Below, piece after piece: positions 37,324-49,437 of a stretch of DNA of 64,000 nucleotides. Origin of the DNA: Lacticaseibacillus saniviri JCM 17471 = DSM 24301 (lineage in GTDB: Bacteria > Bacillota > Bacilli > Lactobacillales > Lactobacillaceae). A program made the position numbers and the translations under genes. Numbering within the stretch: the first letter of the stretch is position 1; every line of letters begins with the position of its first letter. A model generated the notes under the pieces. It worked only from the letters and a program-made list of their open reading frames with translations, made no database searches and had not been told where the DNA came from. The stretch lies in assembly GCF_001311785.1 (NCBI RefSeq), contig NZ_BBBX01000008.1:1-64000 (forward strand). Reading direction: 5' to 3'.

Positions 37324-39570
37324 ATGAAATGGCGTTATTTAACAATTCTCATGATGCTACTAGGTGGCTTCACATTGCTGGGTAGTACGCAACAACGAGT
37401 CGAGGCCGCAACCTACTGGATGGATCCAGTGAAACTGCCTGATGGCTCAACCACACTATATACGAATGCGCCACCAGAACTTTCGCCTGGTGTGCCAGGA
37501 TATATCCCATTTGCCGACTCACAAACAGATCCGAATAATGCGATGTTCACATCTCTGGGGAATGCGATTCGAATTACAAGTTCTAGCAACACCACTAAGC
37601 CAACGTCGGGCTGATGGTGACGCCACCAAAGGCAAATCAGAGTGGGGCCATTTGGACCAATCAACCCATCTTCAATCTGAGCAAGCAACATCAATCTATC
37701 AGTATGAATATACTGATTCAGGCTACTGGGAGTGCCCAAGCCGATGGGATGGCTTTCGCACTAGCGGGCGGCGCAATGCCAACAACCACTGGCCTTATTG
37801 GCGGTTCAATCGGCGTCTGGGCTGCTGTAACACCAGCCACACAGGATATTAATACCTACGTTAAAACAGCGTTGCAAAATAGTGCGGTCATCACATTTGA
37901 TACGCATAAGAATTCGCCTTTTGATGATAGCAGTGGGGCCACTTCCTATGTCGGTTTTGGTTATCCCGCATACACCAAAACATACACACTGAAATCCGCT
38001 CCTGCATCATCCCAAATCAACTTCAGCAAAAAATCACAGGTGGCGATGATTTAACTTACATGCCTGCTGATGCGGCTACATTTGTAACCGATATCAGCCA
38101 ACAACAATGGCATGTTTTCGATGTCAATTGGGATCGCGACAGTACTGGTGGCACTTTAACCTATCGCCTTTCCAATGCAACCTCTAACGGAAAAAGTCCA
38201 ATTGTCGAGAAGGTTCATTGGACTGATGCGGATATTAATAAAATCTTCTTCAACAATGTCGCCCCTGCACAGGAAAAAGTTCGGGTTGGCTTTACCGGGA
38301 CAACGGGCGACCTGTATGAGGCGAATGTCCTGGCTTTCCGGACGATTCCAGGAATCGTCAATGCTAATGGAACAGAAACCTTGACTAAAAACGGCAGCCC
38401 AGTCAATAGTGTCGCCGCAGTCACAACAAATGATCAGCTGCAGTATAACTTCAATATCAACTATGATAACGACAGCCAGGAAAGCTGGACCACGGCTGCT
38501 GACGGGACATTAACGCTCACATTTACCAAAAACAAGTATTTCAAGTTGATGAACTCACAGGTGGCGCTCACCCATGCTGATGGCAGTCCCGTGACTAATG
38601 CAGATGGTTCCCAAGCGTACGCAAAACTTTCCCTTGCTAAAACATCTTCTCAAGCCGGATTTGCCGATGACCCAACTAAGGTGATTGTTTCTGGTATTCC
38701 GGGTTTTATCAAAGGCTCATCTGAAACCGGCTCACAAACACTGAAATTCAGTATCAACACGATTGTAGATACAATTAGCAACTCAGAAATTCCAAGTAAT
38801 TCGCAAAGCCTTTATTCGGATGATACCGGGGTTGTGGCCGGTGACAATGCCCAAGTTCATCTAGAAAATCCGGATAATAACAGCGATCCCTTCACTATAC
38901 AGTACTCAATAAAAACACCGGTGCGATTTATGCGCCACCGCCATCACTCGATGCCGTTCCAACACTTGATTTTATTAATTTAAAACGTTACCTCAACAAC
39001 AGTAATTCGTTCACTGCTGGCCAACCAAAAATCTCGGAACTCATCTCGGGTCAGTATGACACAAAACCAGTCTTTACGACTGCTGCTGACTACTATACAA
39101 CATTGCACAGTAAAGACACACAGTTGACGGCCACAACGGATACCTCCGATCGCAACAATCAGGGAACGCCTAAGACTCAAGGATTGACGGTGACAGGAAA
39201 CAAGACAAAATGGTCATTGTCCTTGGCTCTGAGTCAATTCACCGCTACCCGTGATGGTAAAACGGTGCACTTACCTGAGAATGCGAATGTCTTGTTGTCA
39301 AACTTTAAAGACCAAAGTACCGCTTCTCTCTGGCCTAGCAGCGCGGCGCCGGCAATTATTCAAGATAACAACACAGCGACGCCTTTATTGTCTGCTAGTA
39401 ATTTGCCGGTCTCAAATACTGCGACGAACAGTACCGGTGGGACCGATTTCTCAAGTGGTAGCGGTACTAACAATCTTTATGGTGTGCTGTACTTCAGTCA
39501 TCCTATGCCGACCGTCCAAGCTGGCGACTATACGTCAACTGCCACCTGGACGCTGACCACTGCGCCTTAG
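37324..39570 (+). CDS. L-type lectin/WxL surface protein 1 (frameshifted three times)
   Basis: Signal peptide (MKWRYLTILMMLLGGFTLLG, cleavage near VEAAT). Residues about 30-260 form a bacterial L-type lectin domain: PPELSPGVPGYIPF, QSGAIWTNQPIFNLSKQHQS, DGMAFALAG, AVITFDTHKN, YVGFGYP, WHVFDVNWDRDSTGGTLTY, VGFTGTTGDLYEANVLAFRT. Beta-rich repeats follow, then a C-terminal WxL domain with KWSLSLALSQF and ATWTLTTAP. Predicted to bind glycans while anchored to peptidoglycan. One base is missing at about 37597 (PNVGLMV), 38034 (A6 run) and 38914 (A5 run). Repaired length 749 aa. AAGGAG precedes the ATG. Confidence 0.85.
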
Positions 39571-39581
39571 TGTTGACTAAA

Positions 39582-39616
39582 CAACCGTCATCTCGCGAAA
39601 AGATGGCGGTTTTTTC
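39582..39616 (+). terminator. Intrinsic terminator after lectin/WxL protein 1
   Basis: accgtcatct / agatggcggt stem with loop cgcgaaa and TTTTTTC. Confidence 0.85.
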
Positions 39617-39690
39617 AAAATCCAAAAACATATTATGTCAATCCTGCGCTATTTTAAGTGTATAATCGTGCTAAAATAACAAGTAGAAAT

Positions 39691-39724
39691 TGTAGAGTGA
39701 TAAACTATTATTTTTGACTCTACA
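39691..39724 (+). promoter_or_regulatory. Leader hairpin directly against the ribosome-binding site
   Basis: TGTAGAGT and ACTCTACA, 8-bp perfect arms 18 nt apart; the 3' arm abuts GAAAGG at 39725. A -10-like TATAAT lies at 39661-39666, so the hairpin would be in the transcript leader. Confidence 0.45.
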
Positions 39725-39739
39725 GAAAGGACCATGCGT

Positions 39740-40420
39740 ATGAAACGAGCGCAAATCATTCTTAGTCTGATATTGCTCACTGTCCTGAGTGCACCCATCG
39801 TGCCAGTGAAGGCGGACACAACTGCTGGCACTCAAAAATCAACATTTAGTATGGATATCGCAGCGGATTCAACTCCGATTATCATCACTTCTGTGCCAAC
39901 CTTTACCTTTGCACAGCAAAAAGCCTTCGATCTCAAAACACAGAGTTTGCCCAATATCCCGCTGGCCACTGGTACAACGGATTCTCACACCTTAACAGTG
40001 ACTGACTATTCTGGATCGGGCCAAGGTTGGCAATTAACAGCTGCCATGAACCCTTTTTACGAGGCTAGTGATACTAACAAAACAGGTGAAGCTTTGGACG
40101 GAACCCTGAACTTGCACTGGGATCCAACGGCAATTACAACGGATAATCCAGACACCAAGACCTATGCATTACCCGCTGCGGACAGCAAACCTTCGAGTAC
40201 TGATTCCGCTTTTGCACTGCCCACTACTGGCAATACAAAGCAGTTTTGGGATACAACAATCACAGATCCCAATCAGATTGGTGTCAAACTTGGTCAAGGT
40301 ATCAACACACTGACTTTTGCTGACAATACCACCCTTGCTCTCACCCAAAACTCTGCTGTTCGGCCAACGGCTTACAAAGCAACAATCACTTGGACCCTCA
40401 GCAATACACCAACTAACTAG
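39740..40420 (+). CDS. Short WxL-domain surface protein
   Basis: 226 aa. Signal peptide MKRAQIILSLILLTVLSAPI with cleavage near VKADT. The rest is a WxL domain: LTVTDYSGSGQGWQLTA carries the first W-x-L and ATITWTLSNTP the second, both canonical. WxL domains bind peptidoglycan non-covalently. An ATG two codons earlier is only 3 nt from AAAGG, so 39740 is preferred. It is 14 nt upstream of the DUF916 gene, forming a WxL-DUF916 pair as in csc clusters. Confidence 0.88.
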   Translation: MKRAQIILSLILLTVLSAPIVPVKADTTAGTQKSTFSMDIAADSTPIIITSVPTFTFAQQKAFDLKTQSLPNIPLATGTTDSHTLTVTDYSGSGQGWQLTAAMNPFYEASDTNKTGEALDGTLNLHWDPTAITTDNPDTKTYALPAADSKPSSTDSAFALPTTGNTKQFWDTTITDPNQIGVKLGQGINTLTFADNTTLALTQNSAVRPTAYKATITWTLSNTPTN

Positions 40421-40434
40421 AAAGGAACTCAAGC

Positions 40435-41424
40435 ATGAAGAAATTGGCACTCTTATTCAGCTTACTAGCGGGTTTCCTCTTCCTGCCGCAAGTCACAACA
40501 CATGCGGCAGGTGCTGGTTTTACGGCAGCCCCGATTATGCCGTCTAACCAGAATCCCAAACAAACCGGTTATTTTGATATCGAACCCAAAGCCGGAAGTA
40601 CCCAGACATTATCTCTGCGATTGCAGAATACTAGCAACACGAATCAGCACGTTACCGTGACCCCCACCGACTCATTCAGTCAGGACAACGGGGTCATCGG
40701 TTACACACCTAACACGAATGTACACCCCACCGATGCACCCGTGTTATCCAAGATGACAACTAAGGCGCAATCGATTACGCTCAAACCAAAGGCAACCCAA
40801 GATGTGCACTTCAAGGTCACGATTCCAAAGTCTGGGTTCACCGGCCGTATTCTGGGTGCTTTCTATGTCTTAGGTGATGTGCAAAAAAATGCCGACAGTC
40901 AAAGCGCTGGATTCTCGCTTCAAAATCGCTTTGCCATGGTCATCGGTGTTCAGCTGCGCAGCAAGACGAGCAGTAAGCCTAATTTGGCGCTGAACAATGC
41001 AACAGTCAAAACAGTTGATGGTAAGGTGAATTTCGTTGCCAATATCGACAACCTTCAGTCTGATTACTTCAAGGATCTCAAACTCGATGTGACGGTCAAA
41101 TCCAAGAAGCATACCTACAAGCGGAATGTGACCAAGTACGGCATGGCACCAAATAGTCGTTTGAGCTTCCTCATTCCGACCAACGTCAGCAACCTCCCCG
41201 CTGGTACCTATCGCATGAACGTAACAGCCACAACGCAAAAGAAGACTTGGCATTTCATGCGGGATATCACCGTCAAGAATGGTGAAGTGACCCACAGTAA
41301 GGTCGTTAAGGCAGTCACCAAGCCTAACTCATTTCCAACGGCTTTAGCGGTTGTTATTGGTCTCATTGTTGTCGTCTTAGCAGGCGGTGGTTGGTGGTTA
41401 TCACAACGTCGTAAGCAACATTAA
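40435..41424 (+). CDS. DUF916/DUF3324 (WxL-interacting) membrane protein
   Basis: 329 aa, intact. Signal peptide to about residue 25 (THAAG), DUF916 (peptidoglycan-binding) domain about 30-150 (GYFDIEPKAGSTQTLSLRLQ), DUF3324 domain about 160-290, then one membrane helix (ALAVVIGLIVVVLAGGGWWL) and a short basic tail. Members bind WxL proteins, and the preceding short WxL gene is the likely partner. AGAAAGG before the ATG; terminator downstream. Confidence 0.92.
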   Translation: MKKLALLFSLLAGFLFLPQVTTHAAGAGFTAAPIMPSNQNPKQTGYFDIEPKAGSTQTLSLRLQNTSNTNQHVTVTPTDSFSQDNGVIGYTPNTNVHPTDAPVLSKMTTKAQSITLKPKATQDVHFKVTIPKSGFTGRILGAFYVLGDVQKNADSQSAGFSLQNRFAMVIGVQLRSKTSSKPNLALNNATVKTVDGKVNFVANIDNLQSDYFKDLKLDVTVKSKKHTYKRNVTKYGMAPNSRLSFLIPTNVSNLPAGTYRMNVTATTQKKTWHFMRDITVKNGEVTHSKVVKAVTKPNSFPTALAVVIGLIVVVLAGGGWWLSQRRKQH

Positions 41425-41440
41425 TTGCATATTTCTTTTT

Positions 41441-41476
41441 AAGGCTCCTGCCAATATTTTGTCAGGAGCCTTTTTT
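41441..41476 (+). terminator. Intrinsic terminator after DUF916 gene
   Basis: aaggctcctgcc / gtcaggagcctt stem and TTTTTT. Confidence 0.85.
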
Positions 41477-41656
41477 ATAAACTCAAGCATAAGCCAGAAA
41501 GTATTTTAATCATTACTTTAATTTAAGTATTTTTCACGTTCTGTAAAATTTATCACATATTATTGACGCATCCTGCCAGGCTCAAGTGCTAAAATAGAGG
41601 ATGAGTAAATTCTTAAATCCTTATATAAAATAAAGTGCATATTTTGGAGGCACGTC

Positions 41657-43935
41657 ATGAAATCATTTTCGCCAGTCTTAATTATTGCAATCATTTTTAT
41701 CGGATTAGGTATTGTACCATCAACGGCAGTCCATGCCGCTTGGATGGCACCATTGGGCGACGGTACCATGTACTCTGAGCCACCCGAATTGGCACCAGGT
41801 GTTCCAGGTTACGTTCCATATGGTGATTTCTTCACAGCTATAAAAGGCACTAGTTCGGAGACCATTCTTAATCCTGCCGGCACACAGAATGTGGGACTTG
41901 TCGTCACTAAGGATATGGGTAGTCAGAGAGGGGCCATCTGGAGCAACAGCCCTATCTTTAACTTCAATCAATCACATCAATCTGTCAGTATGGACTTACT
42001 CATTAAATCGAAAAACAATAATCCTGCTGACGGAATGGCATTTGTTCTAGCCGGAACAAATCCAGGTAGCCTCGCTTCTGATGGCGGCTCTATTGGCGTC
42101 TGGCGAACAGGTAGTTATATGGATTTGTCTGGCACGGGTGAAAATAATCCTCCAACAAGAATACAAAACAGCCTCGCCATTACCTTTGATACCCATGCTA
42201 ATACTAAATCCGGAAACAATACCGATGATTTGGACACGCTTATTAATTACGGTACTGGTTCACAACAATATCTTGGCTTTAATTATCCTGATCAAGACAA
42301 TACTTATCAACTAAAGCACAGCGGTTCATATTCATCGCGTAGTTTAAGGTTCACCAATGATACAGCTAACAGTACTTTCAGTGCACCACTTGATTACCGG
42401 CCTTACGATGCTGGTATCACGCTTGTTTCACCATCAACGGCGTCTCAAGATCTTTGGCATGTGTTTGAAGTGAGTTGGGACCGCACTTCCAATAGTGGTG
42501 GTATCTTAACTTATAAACTGGATCACACTGGCCCCGCTGATGCCAATGGTATCGCGCCGGCTGTTACTCGGCAAGTGCCACTAACATATGCTGCGATTGA
42601 CAAGGTCCTTGGCACGGCAGCTAACCGCACTGCTTTCATCGGATTCACCGGTTCAACGGGGACATTCTCGGAAGCCAACGTTCTCGCCTTCCGAACCATT
42701 CCCGGTATCGTCAATGCATCTGGTACAGTAACACTCACAAAGACAGATTCACCATCCACAATCATTGATGCCAACAGTATTCTAAAGACTAATGACCAGC
42801 TCACTTATCATTACAGTGTTAACTATGATAGTAGTAGTACCCAGAGCTGGCCATCGAACACGTCACAGAAATTATCCATGGTTATTCCTAAGCAGAAATA
42901 CTTCAAGGCACTCTCGGATCAAGTCACCTTAACTAATAGCGCCGGCACCATGATCGGGACAGCAACACTTGATGCCAGTGACCCCACACAATTTGTGATT
43001 GACAACCTACCTTCATTTCCAAAGGGGACTGCATCAACAATCAAATTCAACATTCCAATTGCTGTTGACGCTACTGTAGATGGTACCCTTCCTAAGGGTG
43101 GTGATCCGGTTCTATTCGGGATAATACAGGGACAGTCGCTGGTGATAATGCCCAGATTCACGTTTCAAATACAAATCCTAATGATGATGATATTTATACC
43201 ATTCAGTATCAGATTCAAAATCCTGGTGACCCCTACACGCCACCAGCAGAACCCAAACTCAATTCAGTACCTGATCTCAACTTTATCAATACCTTCAGAT
43301 TTAACCAAACAGGTGATCAAGCTAAAGCAAATCCAACCGTTTCAGAATGTATCCATGGGGTTTACACACACAGTGACGAGATTCAGCCAAAAGGCGCGAC
43401 CAACACGACTAATCCCCCTGCATTGCCATATATCGAGAGCGTTGACGACGTCGCCCAAGCTTTGACTGGCACTACTTCTGAACAGCCACAACTGTTAAGT
43501 GCCACATACGCCGGAACTCCCGGCGTTCCCATCTATCCCAAATTATCGATTTCGGGCGCCGGGCAAAACACAACGGTGAATTGGAATTTGGATTTGAAAT
43601 TAAGCCCATTCACCAGCAATTCACACAACTTGCCGCGACATGCACATATCGCATTTATCAGTGAAAAGACTACTGCTTCAGGGTCACCCGCGGCTTACTT
43701 ACCTAATACTACAGATACAAACCGGCCAGCAGTGGTAAAAGATGATCAAACACCTGTCACCTTGCTCAATAACAGTACGGCCAAGGCCTTAAGCGCTAAT
43801 TCTTCTGGCGATGGTGGCTTTGGGTCTGGCGCGCTCATGGGCGTCCTCTACTTCGGTCAGTCTCTACCAACTGTTCAGGCGGGGTCTTATACCTCCACTG
43901 CCACTTGGACGCTATCTACTACGCCAACCTCTTGA
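41657..43935 (+). CDS. L-type lectin/WxL surface protein 2 (frameshifted)
   Basis: Second paralogue. Signal peptide, mature start AAWMAPLGDG. Lectin domain: PPELAPGVPGYVPYGDFF, RGAIWSNSPIFNFNQSHQS, DGMAFVLAG, AITFDTHAN, YLGFNYPDQD, FEVSWDRTSNSGGILTYKL, FIGFTGSTGTFSEANVLAF. The C-terminal WxL domain has VNWNLDLKLSPF and ATWTLSTTP. One base is missing near 43120 (VLF-x-DNTGTVAGDNAQ), which makes a long out-of-frame tail before the correct frame resumes. Repaired length 759 aa. GGAGG precedes the ATG. Preceded by a 180-nt AT-rich leader region. Confidence 0.86.
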
Positions 43936-44281
43936 TTATCTGATACCTCACACTAACTAGAATGCAGACTAGAAAAGCTAAATAACAGATAGCAAGCTCC
44001 CCCCCTAAACCATGAATTAAACAATATATCTCCGATTGGTTGAAGTGAATTTGGATAGATTTCGAATTCACTCCAACCAATTTTTGTTATTGAACTCACA
44101 AGGTTGCAAATAGATATGACTGTAAATTTCCCAATGCAGTAATAGCCTAACAATGCTCGAAATAATCTGTAGCAAATTAAAGATTTCAAATATGAACAAA
44201 TTAATTGTGTGAAATTGATACATATTTTAAATTTTAATTGGTACAATTGAATAAAGTTTATATGCGTAAGGAGGGGCTGAA
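43936..44281 (+). other. AT-rich intergenic region before lectin/WxL protein 3
   Basis: 346 nt without a supported gene. A terminator hairpin occupies 44034-44086 (attggttg / caaccaat and agtgaatt / aattcact, then TTTTTG). The remaining 190 nt are very AT-rich promoter and leader ending AAGGAGG. Confidence 0.6.
44034..44086 (+). terminator. Intrinsic terminator after lectin/WxL protein 2
   Basis: Two-part stem attggttg-agtgaatt / aattcact-caaccaat with one mismatch pair between the parts and a T-run. Confidence 0.8.
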
Positions 44282-46558
44282 ATGAGCCTTCGTAGAACTC
44301 TTGTAGTTGGACTAGCGAGCTTAACACTTGGATTGGCACTGTCGACCATTTCCTTAGTTCACGCTGACTCGACTTGGTTCAATGGAACTGTGGACTCGAG
44401 TGGTGTAACTAGTAACAGTAATTTGCCTACTTATCCAGCACCAGATGAATTATCTCCAGGAATTGCCGGATACGTCCCCTACACGAATATATTCTCGCCT
44501 ATGGGGCCCTCTGTGCGTTTGACTAATTCTGGTTCCGATGTTGGACTTATTGTCACTCAATCCAAAAATAAACAAGTTGGCGCCATTTGGAGTCAAAGCC
44601 CAATTTTTGATTTGTCAAAACAATCACAATCCATGAGTGCCAATATTCTATTTCAACCACCCGCAACAGGTAAACCCGGGGATGGTATGGCATTTGTTTT
44701 AACTGCTGACAAACAGACGAAAGTGGGCTATGACGGTGGTGCTCTAGGCGTTTGGGGAGGTCCAGATACTTCGCCAACAAAACCAACGTCTGCTCAAATA
44801 GCGGCTAATGCAATCCAACACAGTGCTGCAATAGCGTTTGATACTTATGCGGACACGGACACCTATGATGGTACCGCTGGATATGGCAATTCGTCTGTCT
44901 TTCCGGCCCCATCTCAGTATGTCGGATTCGGCTATCCCGGTCTCCCAGATATGTATCAAATATTCACTAGTGGCGGCAAATCCACTCCAGCTTTAAGTTT
45001 TACAAATAAGAATAGTGGCTCGACGACAAGTGGCCTGTCCTTCCCAGGAGCTGCGCCAAACACATTGGCACAATTGACCACAAGCAAATGGCATATTCTT
45101 GAAGTAAACTGGCAACGAAATTATAAAGATGGCGGAACGTTAACTTATAAGATTAGCGATGCGACGAAGCAGGAAAGCATAATGCCATTGTGCAGAGTAT
45201 CCAGTGGTCACAAGCCGATATCAACACAATTTTTGGGTCAAACAGTCCAAAACTATATGTGGGCTTTACCGGCACCACTGGGGATGCCGTGCAGGATAAT
45301 GTCCTAGCCTTCCGTTCGCTACCTGGTATTGTCAATGCGGCCGGTACTGTAAAAGTGACTCGGCCAGCAGATAGCACAACGGTCACAGACAAGACTGTCC
45401 TACACACTAACGATGCACTTAACTATCACGTTAGTCTAACCTATGATGCCAGCAGTAGTCAGTCATGGCCTGCAAACAGTGCTAACAAGTTAGTCATGTA
45501 CTTGCCAAAAGCAAGTATTTAATCGCTTCTCAAAGAACAATAAGCGTTACTGGTTCAGATGGCTCCAGTGCCACTGTTAATTTGGATTCTAGCAGTGCTA
45601 CTCAATTCAAATTATCTGGCTTTGACAATTTCCTAAAAGGGACAAGCAAAACAATTACCTTTGATATCCCGGTAAATGTGGATGCCACAGTTGATAACAA
45701 TACAATTCCAGTCGGTTCCACACAGTCATTCAGCGATAACACCGCCACGATGGTTGGTGATGATGCTCAGATTCAAGTGTCAAACCCTGATCAAACAAGT
45801 GACCCTTACACCATCAAGTATCAGATTCAGAACACAGGCAAGCCTTTTGTACCACCAGCACTGCCTGATCTGGAAACAGTGCCTGACCTACACTTCATAA
45901 ATACGGCCAGGGGTTTAGCTTTGGGACCAGCCAAAGCAAATCCAACCGTTTCTGAGTTCATTCGCGGAGCTTATACACGAAGCGATGATGTGCAACAATC
46001 AGCGAATGACACTAGCACATCGAATCCCCAAAATTGCCATACATCAGTAGCAGTGACAATTTGAATAAGATTATTAATCCTTCGGTCTATGATCCCACAG
46101 GCCCACAGCTATTATCAGCTGCCTACAAGGATTTGACCGGGCAAACTTACTCAAGCCTCGTAATTAACGGTAATAAAACCCAGAGCAACTGGAATCTAGG
46201 CTTACAACTGTCGCAGTTCAAGACCACAGATGCCAAAGAGAAGACACTTCCCCGTCCGGCACGAATCGTATTTGTCAGTCTGAGCGGGATTGGCAAAGGC
46301 TTACCCGCTTCCTATCTGCCAAAGCCAACAGACGCAACACATCCCGCCGTTGTGACTGATGGTGCCTCTGCACCAACAACGATTATGAGCGATAGTACTG
46401 CACAATCGATGAAGAGTATGGGTTCGAATACTTCTGGTGATGGTGGCTTCAAATCTGGGGCATTGATGGGTTTTCTGTACTTTGACCAATCACTTCCAAC
46501 TATCCAAGCAGGTTCATACACCGCACAGGCAACGTGGACACTCTCGACAACACCATAA
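44282..46558 (+). CDS. L-type lectin/WxL surface protein 3 (frameshifted three times)
   Basis: Third paralogue, most like number 2 in the region before the WxL domain (KANPTVSEFIRGAYTRSDDV). Signal peptide ends near VHADS. Lectin motifs: DELSPGIAGYVPY, VGAIWSQSPIFDLSKQSQSM, DGMAFVLTAD, AIAFDTYAD, YVGFGYPG, VGFTGTTGDAVQDNVLAF. WxL domain SNWNLGLQLSQF and ATWTLSTTP. Missing bases near 45172 (A run), 45515 (PKSKYLIAS) and 46035 (C run, NPPKLPYISS). Repaired length 759 aa, the same as paralogue 2. Strong AAGGAGGGG before the ATG. Confidence 0.85.
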
Positions 46559-46604
46559 CAATAGTTCAATGATTATGAGCCTTCTTCAAGTAAGTTGGTA
46601 TGTT

Positions 46605-46636
46605 TAAACAGTTTTCGACTTTGAAAACTGTTTTTT
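46605..46636 (+). terminator. Intrinsic terminator after lectin/WxL protein 3
   Basis: Perfect 11-bp stem aaacagttttc / gaaaactgttt and TTTTTTC. Confidence 0.88.
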
Positions 46637-46674
46637 CTACTTTCGTTACCTCATATCTTGGAAAGATATTTCAT

Positions 46675-46703
46675 CCGACGAATAAAAACATCATACCGAC
46701 GAA
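46675..46703 (+). promoter_or_regulatory. Direct repeat CCGACGAA, 21-bp period, upstream of lectin/WxL protein 4
   Basis: CCGACGAA at 46675-46682 and again at 46696-46703, each preceded by a CAT-containing flank. Repeats two helical turns apart are typical of response-regulator sites (for example LytTR). They lie about 130 nt upstream of the ATG. Confidence 0.35.
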
Positions 46704-46832
46704 ATTTAGAGGTTAGAAGTCTTTTCCAAAAATTATAAACAAAATATGCAATTACTGCATTAAACAACCGATGACTTAGTGATAAAATTATTTATATAAA
46801 TTTAATTATGTTATTTATCGGAGGTCATACAA

Positions 46833-49310
46833 ATGAGAGTCCGTAGACTTACTGTCTTGATTTCAGTCTTATTGAGCAGTATCAGTTTCATGACAATTCT
46901 TCCACAGCATGTTCATGCTGCTTGGATGGCACCAATATCAGAAGTTCCTTGGTCTACTTCAAGTGTTCCGTATACCGGAATGTTTGGCGATCCACCAACC
47001 CTTGCTGACGGTTCCCCCGGATTCATTCCGTATGACGCCTATTTTCACAAAGTTGGACCAAACTCTGTTCTTATTAAGTCACCAGACGGAACACACAATG
47101 CTGGTTTAGCAGTCACAACAGCAGGTCAAAACGAAGTCGGTGCACTTTGGAGTAATAGTCCTGTGTTTAATCTCGACAAACAACACCTTTCTGTCAGTAT
47201 GGCAATGCTAATCAAGCAAGGATTCAACTATTCAGGATACATTCCGGGTGCCACGCCAGCAGACCCGGGAGATGGGATGGCTTTTGCACTGACTGGATCA
47301 TCAATACCAACGGACAGTAGTAAAATGAATACAGGTGCTTCTGTGGGGGTGTGGCGCAAAGAAGAAATATCTGGCGCTAAATTTGGTTCCACACCAACGC
47401 TCCCAGCCGATACCAATCAACTCAAAAAAAGTGCTGTAATCACATTTGATACCTATGCAAATCTGAATACCTTAGACTATAATGCCTACCCATCTGGTAG
47501 TACAGCCACTAATGCATCTTACGTTGGTTTCAATTACCCTGATCAAGCTGGCACCTATACCGTCGGGGCAGATCATTATAGAACTGATACTAGTAACTGG
47601 TACTGGCCTGTGCACTTAATGTATGATGCAGGCACACAAACCAATAGTTCAACCACTACTCTCCCTCGACCTTTCAACACTGGTGTCAGCTTATTATCCA
47701 AATCCTCTACCTTAAATAATAATTATTCTCTCGACAAATGGCATATTCTCGATGTCACATGGGATCACGCCCTAGCTAGTGATCCCGCTGGTGGCGGAAC
47801 ACTCACGTACCGGTTGACCGGTGTTCAAACCAATGCCGATGGTTCTGATAAGCCCCTTGTTCGCCGAATTAGATGGACGGATGCACAAATCAACACAATC
47901 TTTGGCACACATCAGCTGTCTGTGGGTTTTACCGGATCCACCGGTAGTCAGTTCGAAGCCAATGTATTTGCCTTTAGAAGCTTACCTGGTTGGGTTAACG
48001 CGGGTGGCTATACATCACTCACAAAAGATGATTCGCCGGCTGAAATAACGCCAGCCAATGCAGCCAATCCACCTGTACTAAAAACAAACGATCAGCTAAA
48101 ATATAACTTCACTGTCACTTTTGATAATGATAGTTTACATAACTGGTCAGACGATCCCCAAAGTGCATTAACCGCTGTTGTGCCAATAAACAAATACTTT
48201 GTCTTTCCTAATAAAATTCGAGTGAGTCCATTGACGTCACTTATCCTGATGGCACAACCGGAACTGCTGATGCCACCATCCTTCCTAAAGACAGTACACA
48301 TCCAGACAACAGATATGTCAAAGTGACTGGAATCAACTCATTCAAGCTACCATCGACCTCGACGTCTGGGACACAAAAGCTTACGTTTAATATGCGCGTT
48401 GATGTCGATCAAATTCCAACAAGCGAAATTGCGGCTGGCGCTACCAAAGAATTCACAGACGATACGGCAACTGTGAGTGGTGATACCGCACAAATTCATC
48501 TGGAGAACCAAGCTCAAACCACCAATCCATACAGTATTCATTACCAAATTCAAAACAATAATCTACCATATAATCCGCCAGCAGATCCTACACTCGATTC
48601 AGTGCCAAGCCTTACATTTGTAGCGATAAACACTGATGCGCAAATTATAAACGTTTCAGATTTAATCAATGGAACCTATACGCGATCGGTAAAGGACCAA
48701 TCACCAAAAAGTTGCTACCACAAATGATCTCAATCCATTGTTAACAGCGGATAATAACCAATACTTTTTGTTGGCAACGGCAAACTATAATAAGGCCGTG
48801 CCGACAAATAGTCTTCTTCAAATCACCGGTAATAACGCTAAACAATGGGATTTACAATTATCACTGTCAAACTTTGCCTTGAGTGATTCAACCGGTAAAG
48901 TGATTACAGACTCCAACGGAGATCCGCAAACACCTTTGCCTCAACGTTCCACAATTGCTTTTATCAGTACGACCGGAGGTTCAAATAGTCCTGCCAACTA
49001 CTGGCCAGGCACCAATCTGGCCAGTTCAACTGAAACCTCAAGTCCAAAGGCAATGGTCAAGGATGATGGCTCGGGGTACATTCTCATGAATGCACAATCT
49101 GCTGCAAGTTTGAAATATAGTGGTTCATTTGGTAGCAACTTTTCCACGGATGGTGGCTTCACGATGGAGTCTGGCGATACCTCTGGAACATCTAATCCAA
49201 CGGGAACAATTTATTCAATTCTCGGTTTTGATGGGAAGATGCCCACTGTGAAAGTAGGCCACTACACCTCTACCGCGACCTGGACACTCTCCACAACACC
49301 AACATCTTAA
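46833..49310 (+). CDS. L-type lectin/WxL surface protein 4 (frameshifted twice)
   Basis: Fourth and longest paralogue. Signal peptide ends near HVHAAWMAP. Lectin motifs: PPTLADGSPGFIPYDAYF, VGALWSNSPVFNLDKQHLS, DGMAFALTG, AVITFDTYAN, YVGFNYPDQA, WHILDVTWDHA, GGGTLTYRL, VGFTGSTGSQFEANVFAF. WxL domain KQWDLQLSLSNF and ATWTLSTTP. One base is missing near 48230 (before VTYPDGTTGTAD); one A is extra in the A5 run near 48707. Repaired length 825 aa. GGAGG at 46820 directly follows the 3' arm of a GATAAA/TTTATC inverted repeat. Confidence 0.85.
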
Positions 49311-49319
49311 ATGGATTAT

Positions 49320-49357
49320 CAAAAGCAGCTGTCTCACCATGAGGCAGCTGCTTTTGT
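49320..49357 (+). terminator. Intrinsic terminator after lectin/WxL protein 4
   Basis: aaaagcagctg / cagctgctttt hairpin 10 nt after the stop, T-run following. Confidence 0.82.
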
Positions 49358-49437
49358 ATATTCACAATCTTTTAAATTGACCATCCCCGATTTTAGCTCT
49401 ACACTCAACTCATCTAATAGAGAAAAGGAGTCTTCTT

